Positions 13,935 through 22,254 of a stretch of DNA of 25,419 nt are shown here, piece by piece. Under the pieces are notes generated by a model. It saw nothing but the letters and a program-made list of their open reading frames with translations. It made no database searches and had not been told where the DNA came from. A program made the position numbers and the translations under genes. Numbering within the stretch: position 1 is the first letter of the stretch; each line of letters opens with the position of its first letter. The stretch is from Candidatus Latescibacterota bacterium (GTDB taxonomy: Bacteria; Latescibacterota; UBA2968; GCA-2709665): assembly GCA_012271065.1 (NCBI GenBank), contig JAAXHE010000214.1, positions 1-25,419 of the forward strand. The letters are read 5' to 3'.

Positions 13935-16900
13935 CTACGCGGTACCGGCGCCGGCACGGCCCCACGAAGCAGTCAGACGCAGATGGATGGTGTAAAGCGC
14001 GGGAACGACCATCATGAGTATAGCGGTGGTGAATAGAATGCCGCAACCGAGCGAGGCGGCAAAGGGGATCAGGAACTGGGCCTGGATGGCGCGCTCCAGA
14101 ATGAGGGGCGTGAAGCCGAGGAACGTCGTCACGGAAGTGAGCATGATCGGACGAAAGCGTCCCTTGGCGCCTTCAATGATCGCAGTCCGCGGCCGGGCGC
14201 CTTCCCGGAGTTTCTGATCGATGAAATCGATCATCACGAGGGAATCGTTCACGACCACGCCGCTCAGGCCAAAGATACCCAAAAAGGACACGGCGCTCAA
14301 GGCTACGCCAAGGACCCAGTGGCCCAGGATCACTCCGATGAATCCGAAGGGGATCACCGCCATGATGATGAACGGCTTGGTATAGGATCGGAGCGGGATG
14401 GCGAGCAGTGCGAAAATCATGATCAGTGCGATCGCAAACCCGCGATACAGCGCATCCAGAGAATCGAGCTGCTGTTGTTGTTCACCTCCGAAAGTGTAGG
14501 TCAGGTCCGGGTACGCGGCGGTCAATTCGGCAAGGATCGCATCCTCCAGGATGCTGTTGGCCTGGTCGCCGGAGATCACCGCGGCGTCTACGTCCGCGGA
14601 GACCGTGACGACGCGCTGGCCGTCCTTCCGCCGAATGGCCGGCGGCGAAACGCCCGGGTTCAGCGAGGCCACGCTGACGACCGGGATCTCGGCCCCGCCC
14701 GGCGTGCGGACCAGGTATCTTTCGATATCGGTGATAGAACTCCGCTCATCGGCGGGCAGGCGCACGTAGACGCGGACCTCTTCCCGGCCGCGTTGGACCC
14801 GGACGGCATCCGCGCCGAAAAACGCCGCGCGCGTCTGTCCGGCCAACGCTTCCAGCGTAAGACCCAGGGTACGCGCTTCCGGCCGCAGTTCAAGCTGCAT
14901 TTCCGGAATGCCCGGGGTGTGATCCGACCGGATGTCGTGGACGCCCGCCACTTCTCGGAGACCGTCGACCACAGCGTTCGCAATCCGGGCAAGGAGCTCA
15001 GGATCCGGATGCGACAGTACGGCCTCGACCGGGTTGCCCAAGTCAAAGACCGCGCCGCTGAAGGTGACGCCGCGCACGTAGGGAAGCACCCCCACCTCTT
15101 CTCGCCATGCCTGCACGACCTCTCCGGATGAGATCTGCCTTTGCTGCGCACTCAGGAGTTTGAACTCGATGGTAGCGACGTTGGCCTGGGGATTGAGGGT
15201 GGGGGCCGGATTGAGCCCGCCCTCGAGTCTCGATCCCAAACCGACGGTAACCGTTACGCCGCTCAGCAGCGGCGGCGCATCCTCGGGCCGGCCACGTGAA
15301 AGCCGTTCCATGACCCGGATACCTGCGGCCTCCAGTTCCCGGGCCACCTCGTAAGTCCTCGGGGCGGTCGTCCCATCGGGCATCTCCAGGACGACCGTCG
15401 CGAAATCCCCCTCGATGTCAGCGGCCAGCGTAGTGGGTACGATTCCCGCCGGCAACAGGGAGATGCTCAGCACGAGCATTCCAACGGCCCCCGACATCGT
15501 CACCCCGGGCTGGTCCGTCGCAAACCGCAGCACCCGGTCCAGCGGACCCTGTACGAACCGGTTCAACAACTCGTTCACACGGCCCTGGATCCGTGCGAAG
15601 AACCGGTCGAAAGCATTTACCGGCGCCCATTCCGGACCCTTCAAATGGGACAAGTGGTTGGGTAACACCAGCAGCGATTCGACCAGGGAGACCAATAGCA
15701 TGGCGATGATGATGACCGGCAGGGCTCGCCATACGTCACCGATGCCGCCGGGGATGAACAGCAGCGGGACGAAAGCTACCACCGAAGTGAGGACCGCGAA
15801 GGTCAGTGGCACCTTTATCCGTCGTACACCACGGATCGCGGCCGTAACATCGGGCGTTCCCCGACTGCGTTCGTATCGAATGTGCTCGGCTACGACGATG
15901 GCATCGTCGACGACGATCCCTATGGCGAGTACGAACGAAAACAGGCTGATTTCGTTGATCGCCACGTCGAGCGCATTCATGACGGCCAGCGCGCCGATAC
16001 CCGAAACGGCGAGGCCGACGGCGACCCATATTGCAAGCCGGATTTCGAGAAACAGGCTGAGTGCGATCAACACCAGCAACAGCCCCAGGATGCCGTTCTT
16101 GATAAGGAGATCGGCGCGTTCCTCATAGACCTGGGATTCGTCATTCCACATGGTGACGGCCACGCCGTCCGGCAGCGCCGGGATCACCTCGTTTTCCAGA
16201 TGTTCCCGGACGTTCGTCGCGACGTCCATCACCTGTTCGCCATCCGCCCGGAACACCTCGACAAATACGGCGGGATGGTTCTGATGCCTGACGATAAGGT
16301 CTGTTTCCTGAAAACCGTCGCGGACCGAGGCAATGTCCCCGAGGCGAACGACCGTTCCGTCACGCCTGCTGAGCAGGACGATCTCTTCGAAATCCTGCTG
16401 GTCGTAGTTCTGGCCGAGGGTCCGGATCCGCACCTGGGATTCCCGGGTATCGATTCTGCCGGCAGACAGGTTCAATGAACTGCGACGGATGGTATCAGCG
16501 ACGTCGGTGAGTGTCAGTCCAAGGGCTCTAAGCCGATGAAGCGGTACCTCGATGGAGATTTCGTACTTCCGAACGCCACTGACGTCGACCTGGGACACGG
16601 ACGGAAGCGCCGTGAGTTTATCCTCGATCTGATACGCCAATTCCTTCAGCGAGCGCTCGGACACGTCGCCGTAGACGATGAGCCGCATCAAACTCATGCG
16701 GTTATCCATCTCCCGGAAACTGGGACGATCGGCACCGGCCGGGAAAGACTGAACGCGATTGACCGCGGACTCGATATCGTTCAGTGCCTGGACCATGTCC
16801 GTGCCGGAATCCATTTGAACCCGCACGGACGCTATACCCGGGGCCGCTACGGACTTGACCGCCTTCACGTCGTCCAGCCCGCTGACCTGATCCTCGATCT

Positions 16901-17129
16901 TGACGACGATCGACTCCTCGATCTCCTCCGGCGTGGCGCCGGGATAGGCCATCGACACTTCAATGTGGTAGAAGGGCGTGGTGGGCCATGCTTCCCGATC
17001 GATTCCGGTCAGCGAAACCAACCCCGCGGCGACGATGGCCCACATCAACAGATTGGCCGCGATGCTGTTGCCGGCCATGTAGGCGATCGGCCCGGGCCGT
17101 TCGCGGTTGATGTTGTCGTTCGTACTCAT
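13935..17129 (-). CDS. RND efflux pump, inner-membrane permease (AcrB/HAE-like)
   Basis: This 1064-residue protein has the RND layout: a first helix near 20-42, a large periplasmic loop, helices 2-6 from about 343, a second large loop, and helices 8-12 at the end. The proton-relay motif of helix 4, GIVVDDAIVVAEH, contains the paired Asp408-Asp409. In helix 10 the position of the AcrB lysine (KNAI) is Asn in VVNDSLVMIDF, a variant seen in some less-studied RND subfamilies. It would work with the adaptor at 17126-18337 and the outer-membrane factor at 18344-19873. Its ATG overlaps the adaptor stop in an ATGA, indicating translational coupling, and the P450 gene follows after 31 bp. That context suggests the cargo is a lipid made or modified by the P450 and methyltransferase; a general drug-efflux role remains possible. 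Confidence 0.9.
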   Translation of the reverse strand: MSTNDNINRERPGPIAYMAGNSIAANLLMWAIVAAGLVSLTGIDREAWPTTPFYHIEVSMAYPGATPEEIEESIVVKIEDQVSGLDDVKAVKSVAAPGIASVRVQMDSGTDMVQALNDIESAVNRVQSFPAGADRPSFREMDNRMSLMRLIVYGDVSERSLKELAYQIEDKLTALPSVSQVDVSGVRKYEISIEVPLHRLRALGLTLTDVADTIRRSSLNLSAGRIDTRESQVRIRTLGQNYDQQDFEEIVLLSRRDGTVVRLGDIASVRDGFQETDLIVRHQNHPAVFVEVFRADGEQVMDVATNVREHLENEVIPALPDGVAVTMWNDESQVYEERADLLIKNGILGLLLVLIALSLFLEIRLAIWVAVGLAVSGIGALAVMNALDVAINEISLFSFVLAIGIVVDDAIVVAEHIRYERSRGTPDVTAAIRGVRRIKVPLTFAVLTSVVAFVPLLFIPGGIGDVWRALPVIIIAMLLVSLVESLLVLPNHLSHLKGPEWAPVNAFDRFFARIQGRVNELLNRFVQGPLDRVLRFATDQPGVTMSGAVGMLVLSISLLPAGIVPTTLAADIEGDFATVVLEMPDGTTAPRTYEVARELEAAGIRVMERLSRGRPEDAPPLLSGVTVTVGLGSRLEGGLNPAPTLNPQANVATIEFKLLSAQQRQISSGEVVQAWREEVGVLPYVRGVTFSGAVFDLGNPVEAVLSHPDPELLARIANAVVDGLREVAGVHDIRSDHTPGIPEMQLELRPEARTLGLTLEALAGQTRAAFFGADAVRVQRGREEVRVYVRLPADERSSITDIERYLVRTPGGAEIPVVSVASLNPGVSPPAIRRKDGQRVVTVSADVDAAVISGDQANSILEDAILAELTAAYPDLTYTFGGEQQQQLDSLDALYRGFAIALIMIFALLAIPLRSYTKPFIIMAVIPFGFIGVILGHWVLGVALSAVSFLGIFGLSGVVVNDSLVMIDFIDQKLREGARPRTAIIEGAKGRFRPIMLTSVTTFLGFTPLILERAIQAQFLIPFAASLGCGILFTTAILMMVVPALYTIHLRLTASWGRAGAGTA

Positions 17130-18337
17130 GGCGACTCGTCAGTCTCAGTCTGGACGGGCATTCCCTCCGTGGCGAAGTGAATTCCGCCGGTGATCACCGC
17201 CAGACCGTGTTCCAGCGAGCCCGTAACGTACGCTTCATCGTCGGAACGCTGCAAAACCCAGACCGGAACAATGTTCACAACGCCGCCTTCCACCATCCAG
17301 ACCTCGTTTCCGGGTTTCAGCGATGCCCGCGGTACTTTGAAATAGCCCTCCAGAGCCAGGCCCTCGATTTCCACCAGGACAAACTTGCCGACCAATAGCG
17401 GTGGATGACCGCCGGGGTTGACGTTCCCGTTCGCCGGGACGCCCGCGGAAAACGGATCCGGTACGCGCACGATGACGTCGATGGTGCGCGATTGCTCGTC
17501 AAGGGCTGCTTCGGCTCGATCCACGTATCCTTCCCATTCGTATTGCGCATCGCCGTGCCGGGCGACAACCCGTGCTGCCGCTCCCCGATTGCCGTCACCC
17601 GCCTTCAGACGCCACAGATCCGGGACGAGGGCGGCGTCGCCATCGGACAGGGGTACGACCACTTCCACCACATCGGCGGCGAACATCCGGCCCACCGGCT
17701 GGCCGGGGCTGACGACCTTTCCCCGGTCCACGGATTCCACGCGCACCAGGCCGTTGAAGGGCGCGACTATCCGGGTTCTGGACAGGGCGAGCCTGGCGTC
17801 GGCGAGCCAGGCCTCGTCGCGACTGACCGCGGCCCTCGCCGCGTTCAACTGGGGCTCTCTCAGTGTGAGCGGATTCGTGTCGGACGAGGACGCCACCTCC
17901 CGCTGTTCTCGGGCATAAAGATCGTACTGTGAACGGGCGATCGACGCCTGTTCCTGCTCCCTGAGCAGTGCCACGCGGCTGGCCGCGAGATTGGCTTCCG
18001 CTTCCTGCACCCTGAATTGATAATGGACGTCTTCGATTCGGAACATGGGTTGTCCCGCCGTTACCCGCCCGCCGCTCTTGAATCCCGGATCCACCCAGAC
18101 CACCCTGCCGCCCACTTGAGGAACGATATCGACCTCCGCGCCGGGACGCACCGTGCCGGCCCCGAAAATCGGTATGGGCCCGGCCCCGGCCGTAACCCGA
18201 CCCGTCTGCACGAACGGTATCTGGGGAGGCTGTTCGGTCCGCGTCGGTTCGGGCGCCAGCGAAACCATTAGAGCAGCCAGACCCACGGAAAACACGATTA
18301 TGGCGCAGGCAGTCAAAGTGCTGAATTTGCGTGACAT
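17126..18337 (-). CDS. RND efflux periplasmic adaptor (membrane fusion protein, HlyD/AcrA family)
   Basis: This 403-residue adaptor has an N-terminal hydrophobic segment at about 8-27, usable as an uncleaved anchor or signal. The half-lipoyl motif follows (VDIVPQVGGRVVWVDPGFKS and GQPMFRIED), then an alpha-helical hairpin rich in Ala, Glu and Gln (about 110-190), and the second half-lipoyl part ARLALSRTRIVAPFNGLVR. A beta-barrel and membrane-proximal domain complete it. It lacks a lipobox cysteine, unlike AcrA. The gene starts 6 bp after the outer-membrane-factor stop and ends within the start codon of the pump, so the three form one translational unit. Confidence 0.88.
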   Translation of the reverse strand: MSRKFSTLTACAIIVFSVGLAALMVSLAPEPTRTEQPPQIPFVQTGRVTAGAGPIPIFGAGTVRPGAEVDIVPQVGGRVVWVDPGFKSGGRVTAGQPMFRIEDVHYQFRVQEAEANLAASRVALLREQEQASIARSQYDLYAREQREVASSSDTNPLTLREPQLNAARAAVSRDEAWLADARLALSRTRIVAPFNGLVRVESVDRGKVVSPGQPVGRMFAADVVEVVVPLSDGDAALVPDLWRLKAGDGNRGAAARVVARHGDAQYEWEGYVDRAEAALDEQSRTIDVIVRVPDPFSAGVPANGNVNPGGHPPLLVGKFVLVEIEGLALEGYFKVPRASLKPGNEVWMVEGGVVNIVPVWVLQRSDDEAYVTGSLEHGLAVITGGIHFATEGMPVQTETDESP

Positions 18338-18343
18338 GGCGAT

Positions 18344-19873
18344 CTACTCCGTTGGAGGTCGGGAGATGCGTTGGCTCGGCGGTTCCGGCCCGAATGCCTG
18401 GCGGGCGTCGGGGGTCCACGCGCCTCCCAGCGCCCGGTGCAGGCCGAGACGGGCCAGGCCCAGGTCGCGTTCCGCCGCCGCAAGTAAGGATTCCTCGGCC
18501 AGCCGGACCTGCATCGCGGTCAGTAACGCCTCATAGTCAACCACACCCGAAACATACCGTTGCTCCTGCAGTTCTTCTTCCGATTGAGCCGCATTCGATT
18601 GAGAGGTCAGCAGGGAATGACGCCTGCGGCTGGCCGCCAGGCCTGCAAGCGCGGCTTCAACCTCGTTGACGGCGGTGACCACGGATCTCCCGTAGGCCGC
18701 GACGGCTTCTTTCATTCTGGCTTTCGCAAGCGCGAGATTTCCGCGAAGACGAGAACCCTGGAAGACGGGTCCGAGCAGGTTCATGCTCAGATTGCGGAAC
18801 CATTGCTCCGGGTTGAACCACTCGCTCGACTCCGTACTCTGCAGACCGATGGATCCGTGAAGAGACAGTCTCGGCGCCAGGTCCGCGCGACGGGCGCCGA
18901 CCTGGTAACGCGCCGCTTCCAGCCGCTGCTCTGCCGCGACGACGTCGGGACGCTGCGCCAGAAGGCGGGTCGGAATGCCCGCGGGAACAGGTTGCAGGGC
19001 CCCGTCGGTGGCCAGGGAATCGGACAGCAATCGCGCGAGGTCCACGCGGTGGTCTCCCATAAGCACCCGGAGCCGCCCCTCCGCGTTGGCCAGCAGAGCG
19101 ACAATCTGCGGCAATTCGGCCTGTGCGCCGCGCGCATCCTGCCGCGCCCTGTGGAGGCCGCTCACGTCGGTCAGCCCACGGTTGTATCGGGACTCCGCAA
19201 GCGACTCCCGTTGGCGGGAGACCTCTGCTATTTCCGTTGCCAGCCTCTGCTGGCGCCGCAGGTTGACAATTTCAAGGTAGGTCCGGACGGTTTCGGCCAG
19301 AACGCCCATCCTGGCCGTCAGATAGTCCGACTCGGATGCCAGGCGCTCGGCGCCCGCGGCCAGACCGTCGTTGCGATTCCGGCCCCAGAAGTCCAGTTCA
19401 TACGCGAATTCCGCACCGACCGTGTAAGTCGTCAGCCCGAGTCGATCGGGGAGGACGATTCCCGGCACGCCTCTCGTTCCCGAACCGACTCCCAGTTCGT
19501 CCAGCTGGGCGCCGATACCCGCGTTCGTGGGTGCGTCGAACTCGTTGACGCCGGCTGTCGGCTGAATCGATGGGAACAGGGGCGCCCTGGCGATGCGTGC
19601 ACGCGCCCTGGCCTGATCGACCCGGGCGACCGCTGCGGCCAGGTCGAAGTTGGATGCCAGCACGCCCGCGATTATCCTGTCCAGGGCCGGGTCGGCGAAG
19701 GTCTTCCACCATTCCCGCCGCCCGATTGAACCGGCGACTTCACGCCCTGCAGACTCGTCGGTAAGTTCTGCAGCCGATTCGTCGACCGGCGGCGCTGAAC
19801 GCGGCGCGAGGGTGCAGGCGGAGACGAAAAAGCCGACGAGAGCTGGTATGAGTCTCTTTCGCGAGTTAGACAT
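18344..19873 (-). CDS. Outer-membrane efflux lipoprotein (OprM/TolC family, NodT-type)
   Basis: This 509-residue protein begins with a lipoprotein signal: basic SRKR, a hydrophobic stretch and lipobox VSAC with Cys20. Two outer-membrane-efflux repeats follow, with the WWKTF.DPALDRII start typical of OprM-type factors, long Ala-rich helices, the R.DLAPRLSLHGSIG motif near the middle, and a tail with Q.RYVSGVVDYE.LL. It forms the trimeric exit duct of the tripartite pump. The ATG at 19873 was chosen because it places the lipobox correctly; the frame extends to a GTG at 19948 that would bury the signal. No strong Shine-Dalgarno sequence is seen. It is the first gene of the five-gene operon. Confidence 0.87.
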   Translation of the reverse strand: MSNSRKRLIPALVGFFVSACTLAPRSAPPVDESAAELTDESAGREVAGSIGRREWWKTFADPALDRIIAGVLASNFDLAAAVARVDQARARARIARAPLFPSIQPTAGVNEFDAPTNAGIGAQLDELGVGSGTRGVPGIVLPDRLGLTTYTVGAEFAYELDFWGRNRNDGLAAGAERLASESDYLTARMGVLAETVRTYLEIVNLRRQQRLATEIAEVSRQRESLAESRYNRGLTDVSGLHRARQDARGAQAELPQIVALLANAEGRLRVLMGDHRVDLARLLSDSLATDGALQPVPAGIPTRLLAQRPDVVAAEQRLEAARYQVGARRADLAPRLSLHGSIGLQSTESSEWFNPEQWFRNLSMNLLGPVFQGSRLRGNLALAKARMKEAVAAYGRSVVTAVNEVEAALAGLAASRRRHSLLTSQSNAAQSEEELQEQRYVSGVVDYEALLTAMQVRLAEESLLAAAERDLGLARLGLHRALGGAWTPDARQAFGPEPPSQRISRPPTE

Positions 19874-19956
19874 GTCGCTGAACCGAAGAAGATCGAGCCT
19901 ACGCCTGGTGTTCTGTCGGATGGTGAACACGCCTTCAGGGCTAGACACTGGAAGTT

Positions 19957-19985
19957 TCCATACGAAATTATCTCCGTCTTGTCAA
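19957..19985 (-). promoter_or_regulatory. Candidate promoter of the efflux-P450-SMT operon
   Basis: On the minus strand TTGACA (19985-19980), a perfect -35 box, is followed after 17 bp by TATGGA (19962-19957), a weak -10 box. An alternative A+T-rich GATAAT lies inside the spacer. Transcription would start about 75-80 bp before ATG 19873. The 267-bp gap 19874-20140 lies between this operon and the divergent symporter gene and could hold shared control sites, but I see no clear operator. Confidence 0.4.
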
Positions 19986-20140
19986 ATAAAATTCGGATTC
20001 GGGGCCGTGGATGCCGGCTGCCGGAGCGGGCAGCGGGGAGTCGCGTACGGGCAATTTACCGTTGCGTATAAGGGCTATTCTTCATACCTTGCCGGGCCTG
20101 TTCTTCGTTTTCCTTCATTTCCACGGGAGGGACGGACGTT

Positions 20141-22102
20141 GTGGAAGCCAAACTGATCTGGTTGCTGATCTTCGTGGGCCTGTACTGGGCCTATTGTCTT
20201 TTCTGGGGGTTCCGGGGGGCCCTGCGATCGCGCACGTCCGCGGATTATTTCGTGGCCGGCCGCAGCATCGGCATCTGGGTTTTCGTGCTGGCCGCCACCG
20301 CCACCAGTTTTTCGGGCTGGACCTTCGTGGGTCATCCCGGTCTCATTCTGGAGGCAGGCCTTCCTTATGCGTTCGCTTCCTTCTATGCGCTGACGATTCC
20401 GTTTACCGGCGTGCTTTTCCTGAGGCGGCAGTGGCTCATCGGGAGGGCGTTTCAGCATATCACGCCCGGCGAGATGTATTCGCACTACTACGGCGGCGAT
20501 ACGATCAGACTGCTGACGGTACTCGTGGCGTTTCTTTTCAGCGTGCCGTATCTGGGTGTCCAGCTTCGAGCCTCGGGGTTCCTGTTCAACGTGCTCTCTG
20601 ATAACTTGCTGAGCGTGGAAGTGGGGATGTTCGCGCTGTCCGCCATTGTGATGATCTATGTGGCTGCCGGCGGGCTGCGGTCTGTGGCTTACGTGGACTG
20701 CGCGCAGTGCATTCTCCTTGCGTTCGGGATCGTCGCCCTGGGCATTGTCGCGATTCAATTTTCCGGTGGATGGACGGCTTTCACGGAGGGCGTGGGCAAT
20801 CTTGTTCGACAGGACCTGGCTTCGGGAAAGGGACTGACGCCCGCGGGGCATTCCCATTACGTGGCGTTGCCCGGCTCGATTCAGGTTGTTTCCGAGGGGT
20901 CGAAAGCGGTTGGCGGCGTCTGGACCGGAATGATGTGTATGACCTATATGTTCGCGCTGATGGGCATCCAGTCTTCGCCCGCCTTTTCAATGTGGGCGTT
21001 TTCCAACCGCACAAGCGAGCCCTTTCGCTGGCAGCAGGTGGTGGCGTCCTCGGTGATCATCGGAATCATCCTGTTTACCTTTACTATATTCCAGGGACTG
21101 GGCGGTAACGTGCTGCTGGCCAACGGGGTCTTCGAAAAAGTGAGCCGACCCGAACTGGTGCCCCAGTTGATCAACCTCCTGGCGGACAACTATCCGTGGC
21201 TGGTGGGACTGCTTGCCGTGTGTGCGCTGGGGGCCATGCAGAGCACCGGGGCGGCCTATATGTCCACGTTCAGCGGGATGGTGACCCGGGACCTCTACCG
21301 GCGTTACGTTTCACCCGATGCTTCGGACAGCACGCAGAAGTTGTACGGCCGGATTTTCGTGATACTGGTAACGCTTGCCGCGCTGATTGTCGCAGCCAAA
21401 TCCACGCAGGCTATCGTGATGCTGGGCGGACTCGCCGTGGCCTACGGGTTTCAGATGTATCCGGCATTGATGGGGCTCTGTTATTTCCGGTTCTTCACCA
21501 GGAAGGGCGTGGTGTGGGGGCTGGTTGCGGGACTGGCAGCGGTTACGCTTACCGACCGCACGGTCAGCGAGGTGCTTCCCGTGATCATGGGATTCGTGAA
21601 GCTGTTCATGCCGGACCGCATCGCCTCCACGATCAGCGACACGCCATGGGGCGCGTACCCTCTGACGATTCACAGCGCGGGCTGGGGCATTTTCTTCAAT
21701 ATGCTGGTTGCCGTTCTTGTGTCGTATCTGCGGCCGGACGTCGGGGATGAGCGGGACAGGAAAGCGAGCCATCACCGCTTCGTCCAGGCGGTTTCGGGTA
21801 TTTCGCAGGAGCGGCGCCGGCACGTACCCTGGGCCTGGCTGTTCACCGCGGTCTGGTTCCTCGTGGGTTTCGGGCCCTTTGCCGTGGTCGGCAATACGCT
21901 GTTCGGCGACCCCAATGCGCCTGCAACGTGGGGCCCGTTCGGCCTGCCGTCGCTGTGGGTCTGGCAGTTGTTGATGCTTGCCTACGGCATCTTCGTCATG
22001 TGGTACCTGGCGTTCTACGTGGGGCTTTCCAGGCCCGTACCGCCCGATCGGGTGGAGGAGGCGCGAAAGGCGCATCTGGCTGAGACGGGCAACGCGTCCT
22101 GA
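20141..22102 (+). CDS. Sodium:solute symporter (SSS family)
   Basis: This 653-residue polytopic membrane protein has about 13 hydrophobic segments. After the first helix comes SADYFVAGRSIGIWVF, then ATATSFSGWTFVGHPG in the position of the conserved second helix of SSS/PutP-type carriers. The IYVAAGGLRSVAYVDCAQ segment matches the sodium-solute symporter signature region, and GAMQSTGAAYMSTFSG carries the Ser/Thr-rich stretch that lines the Na2 site in this family. It should import an organic solute with sodium; the ligand cannot be named. The start is GTG at 20141 with GGGAGG 11 nt upstream; no ATG stands nearby. It is divergent from the efflux operon and ends before a bidirectional hairpin. 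Confidence 0.87.
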   Translation: MEAKLIWLLIFVGLYWAYCLFWGFRGALRSRTSADYFVAGRSIGIWVFVLAATATSFSGWTFVGHPGLILEAGLPYAFASFYALTIPFTGVLFLRRQWLIGRAFQHITPGEMYSHYYGGDTIRLLTVLVAFLFSVPYLGVQLRASGFLFNVLSDNLLSVEVGMFALSAIVMIYVAAGGLRSVAYVDCAQCILLAFGIVALGIVAIQFSGGWTAFTEGVGNLVRQDLASGKGLTPAGHSHYVALPGSIQVVSEGSKAVGGVWTGMMCMTYMFALMGIQSSPAFSMWAFSNRTSEPFRWQQVVASSVIIGIILFTFTIFQGLGGNVLLANGVFEKVSRPELVPQLINLLADNYPWLVGLLAVCALGAMQSTGAAYMSTFSGMVTRDLYRRYVSPDASDSTQKLYGRIFVILVTLAALIVAAKSTQAIVMLGGLAVAYGFQMYPALMGLCYFRFFTRKGVVWGLVAGLAAVTLTDRTVSEVLPVIMGFVKLFMPDRIASTISDTPWGAYPLTIHSAGWGIFFNMLVAVLVSYLRPDVGDERDRKASHHRFVQAVSGISQERRRHVPWAWLFTAVWFLVGFGPFAVVGNTLFGDPNAPATWGPFGLPSLWVWQLLMLAYGIFVMWYLAFYVGLSRPVPPDRVEEARKAHLAETGNAS

Positions 22103-22185
22103 TCCGCCTTGCGGTCGCTGAAGAATTGAGGCTTTGCCGACTGGACGCGGATCTACATGAGAGCGTGTGGTCTGAGATCGAATAA

Positions 22186-22224
22186 GAAAAGGACGTGTAC
22201 ACCGTAGTGGTGCCCGTCCTTTTC
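22186..22224. terminator. Bidirectional hairpin terminator between convergent genes
   Basis: GAAAAGGACG at 22186-22195 pairs perfectly with CGTCCTTTTC at 22215-22224. Inside, CACC (22200-22203) pairs with GGTG (22209-22212). The stem has an A-rich arm on one side and a T-rich arm on the other, so it can end transcription of the symporter rightward and of the lyase leftward. It lies 84 bp after the symporter stop and 31 bp from the lyase stop. Confidence 0.6.
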
Positions 22225-22254
22225 GGATTTCTGAGACCGTTGACGTGACAGATG

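Noticed and set aside
13904..13957. GTG start extending the GPP34-P450 protein by 18 residues
   Set aside because: It would overlap the pump gene and has no ribosome-binding site, whereas the ATG at 13903 has GGGAGG at proper spacing.
14319..15131. 270-codon plus-strand frame within the RND pump gene
   Set aside because: Antisense shadow of a high-GC coding region; the pump has continuous family motifs on the other strand.
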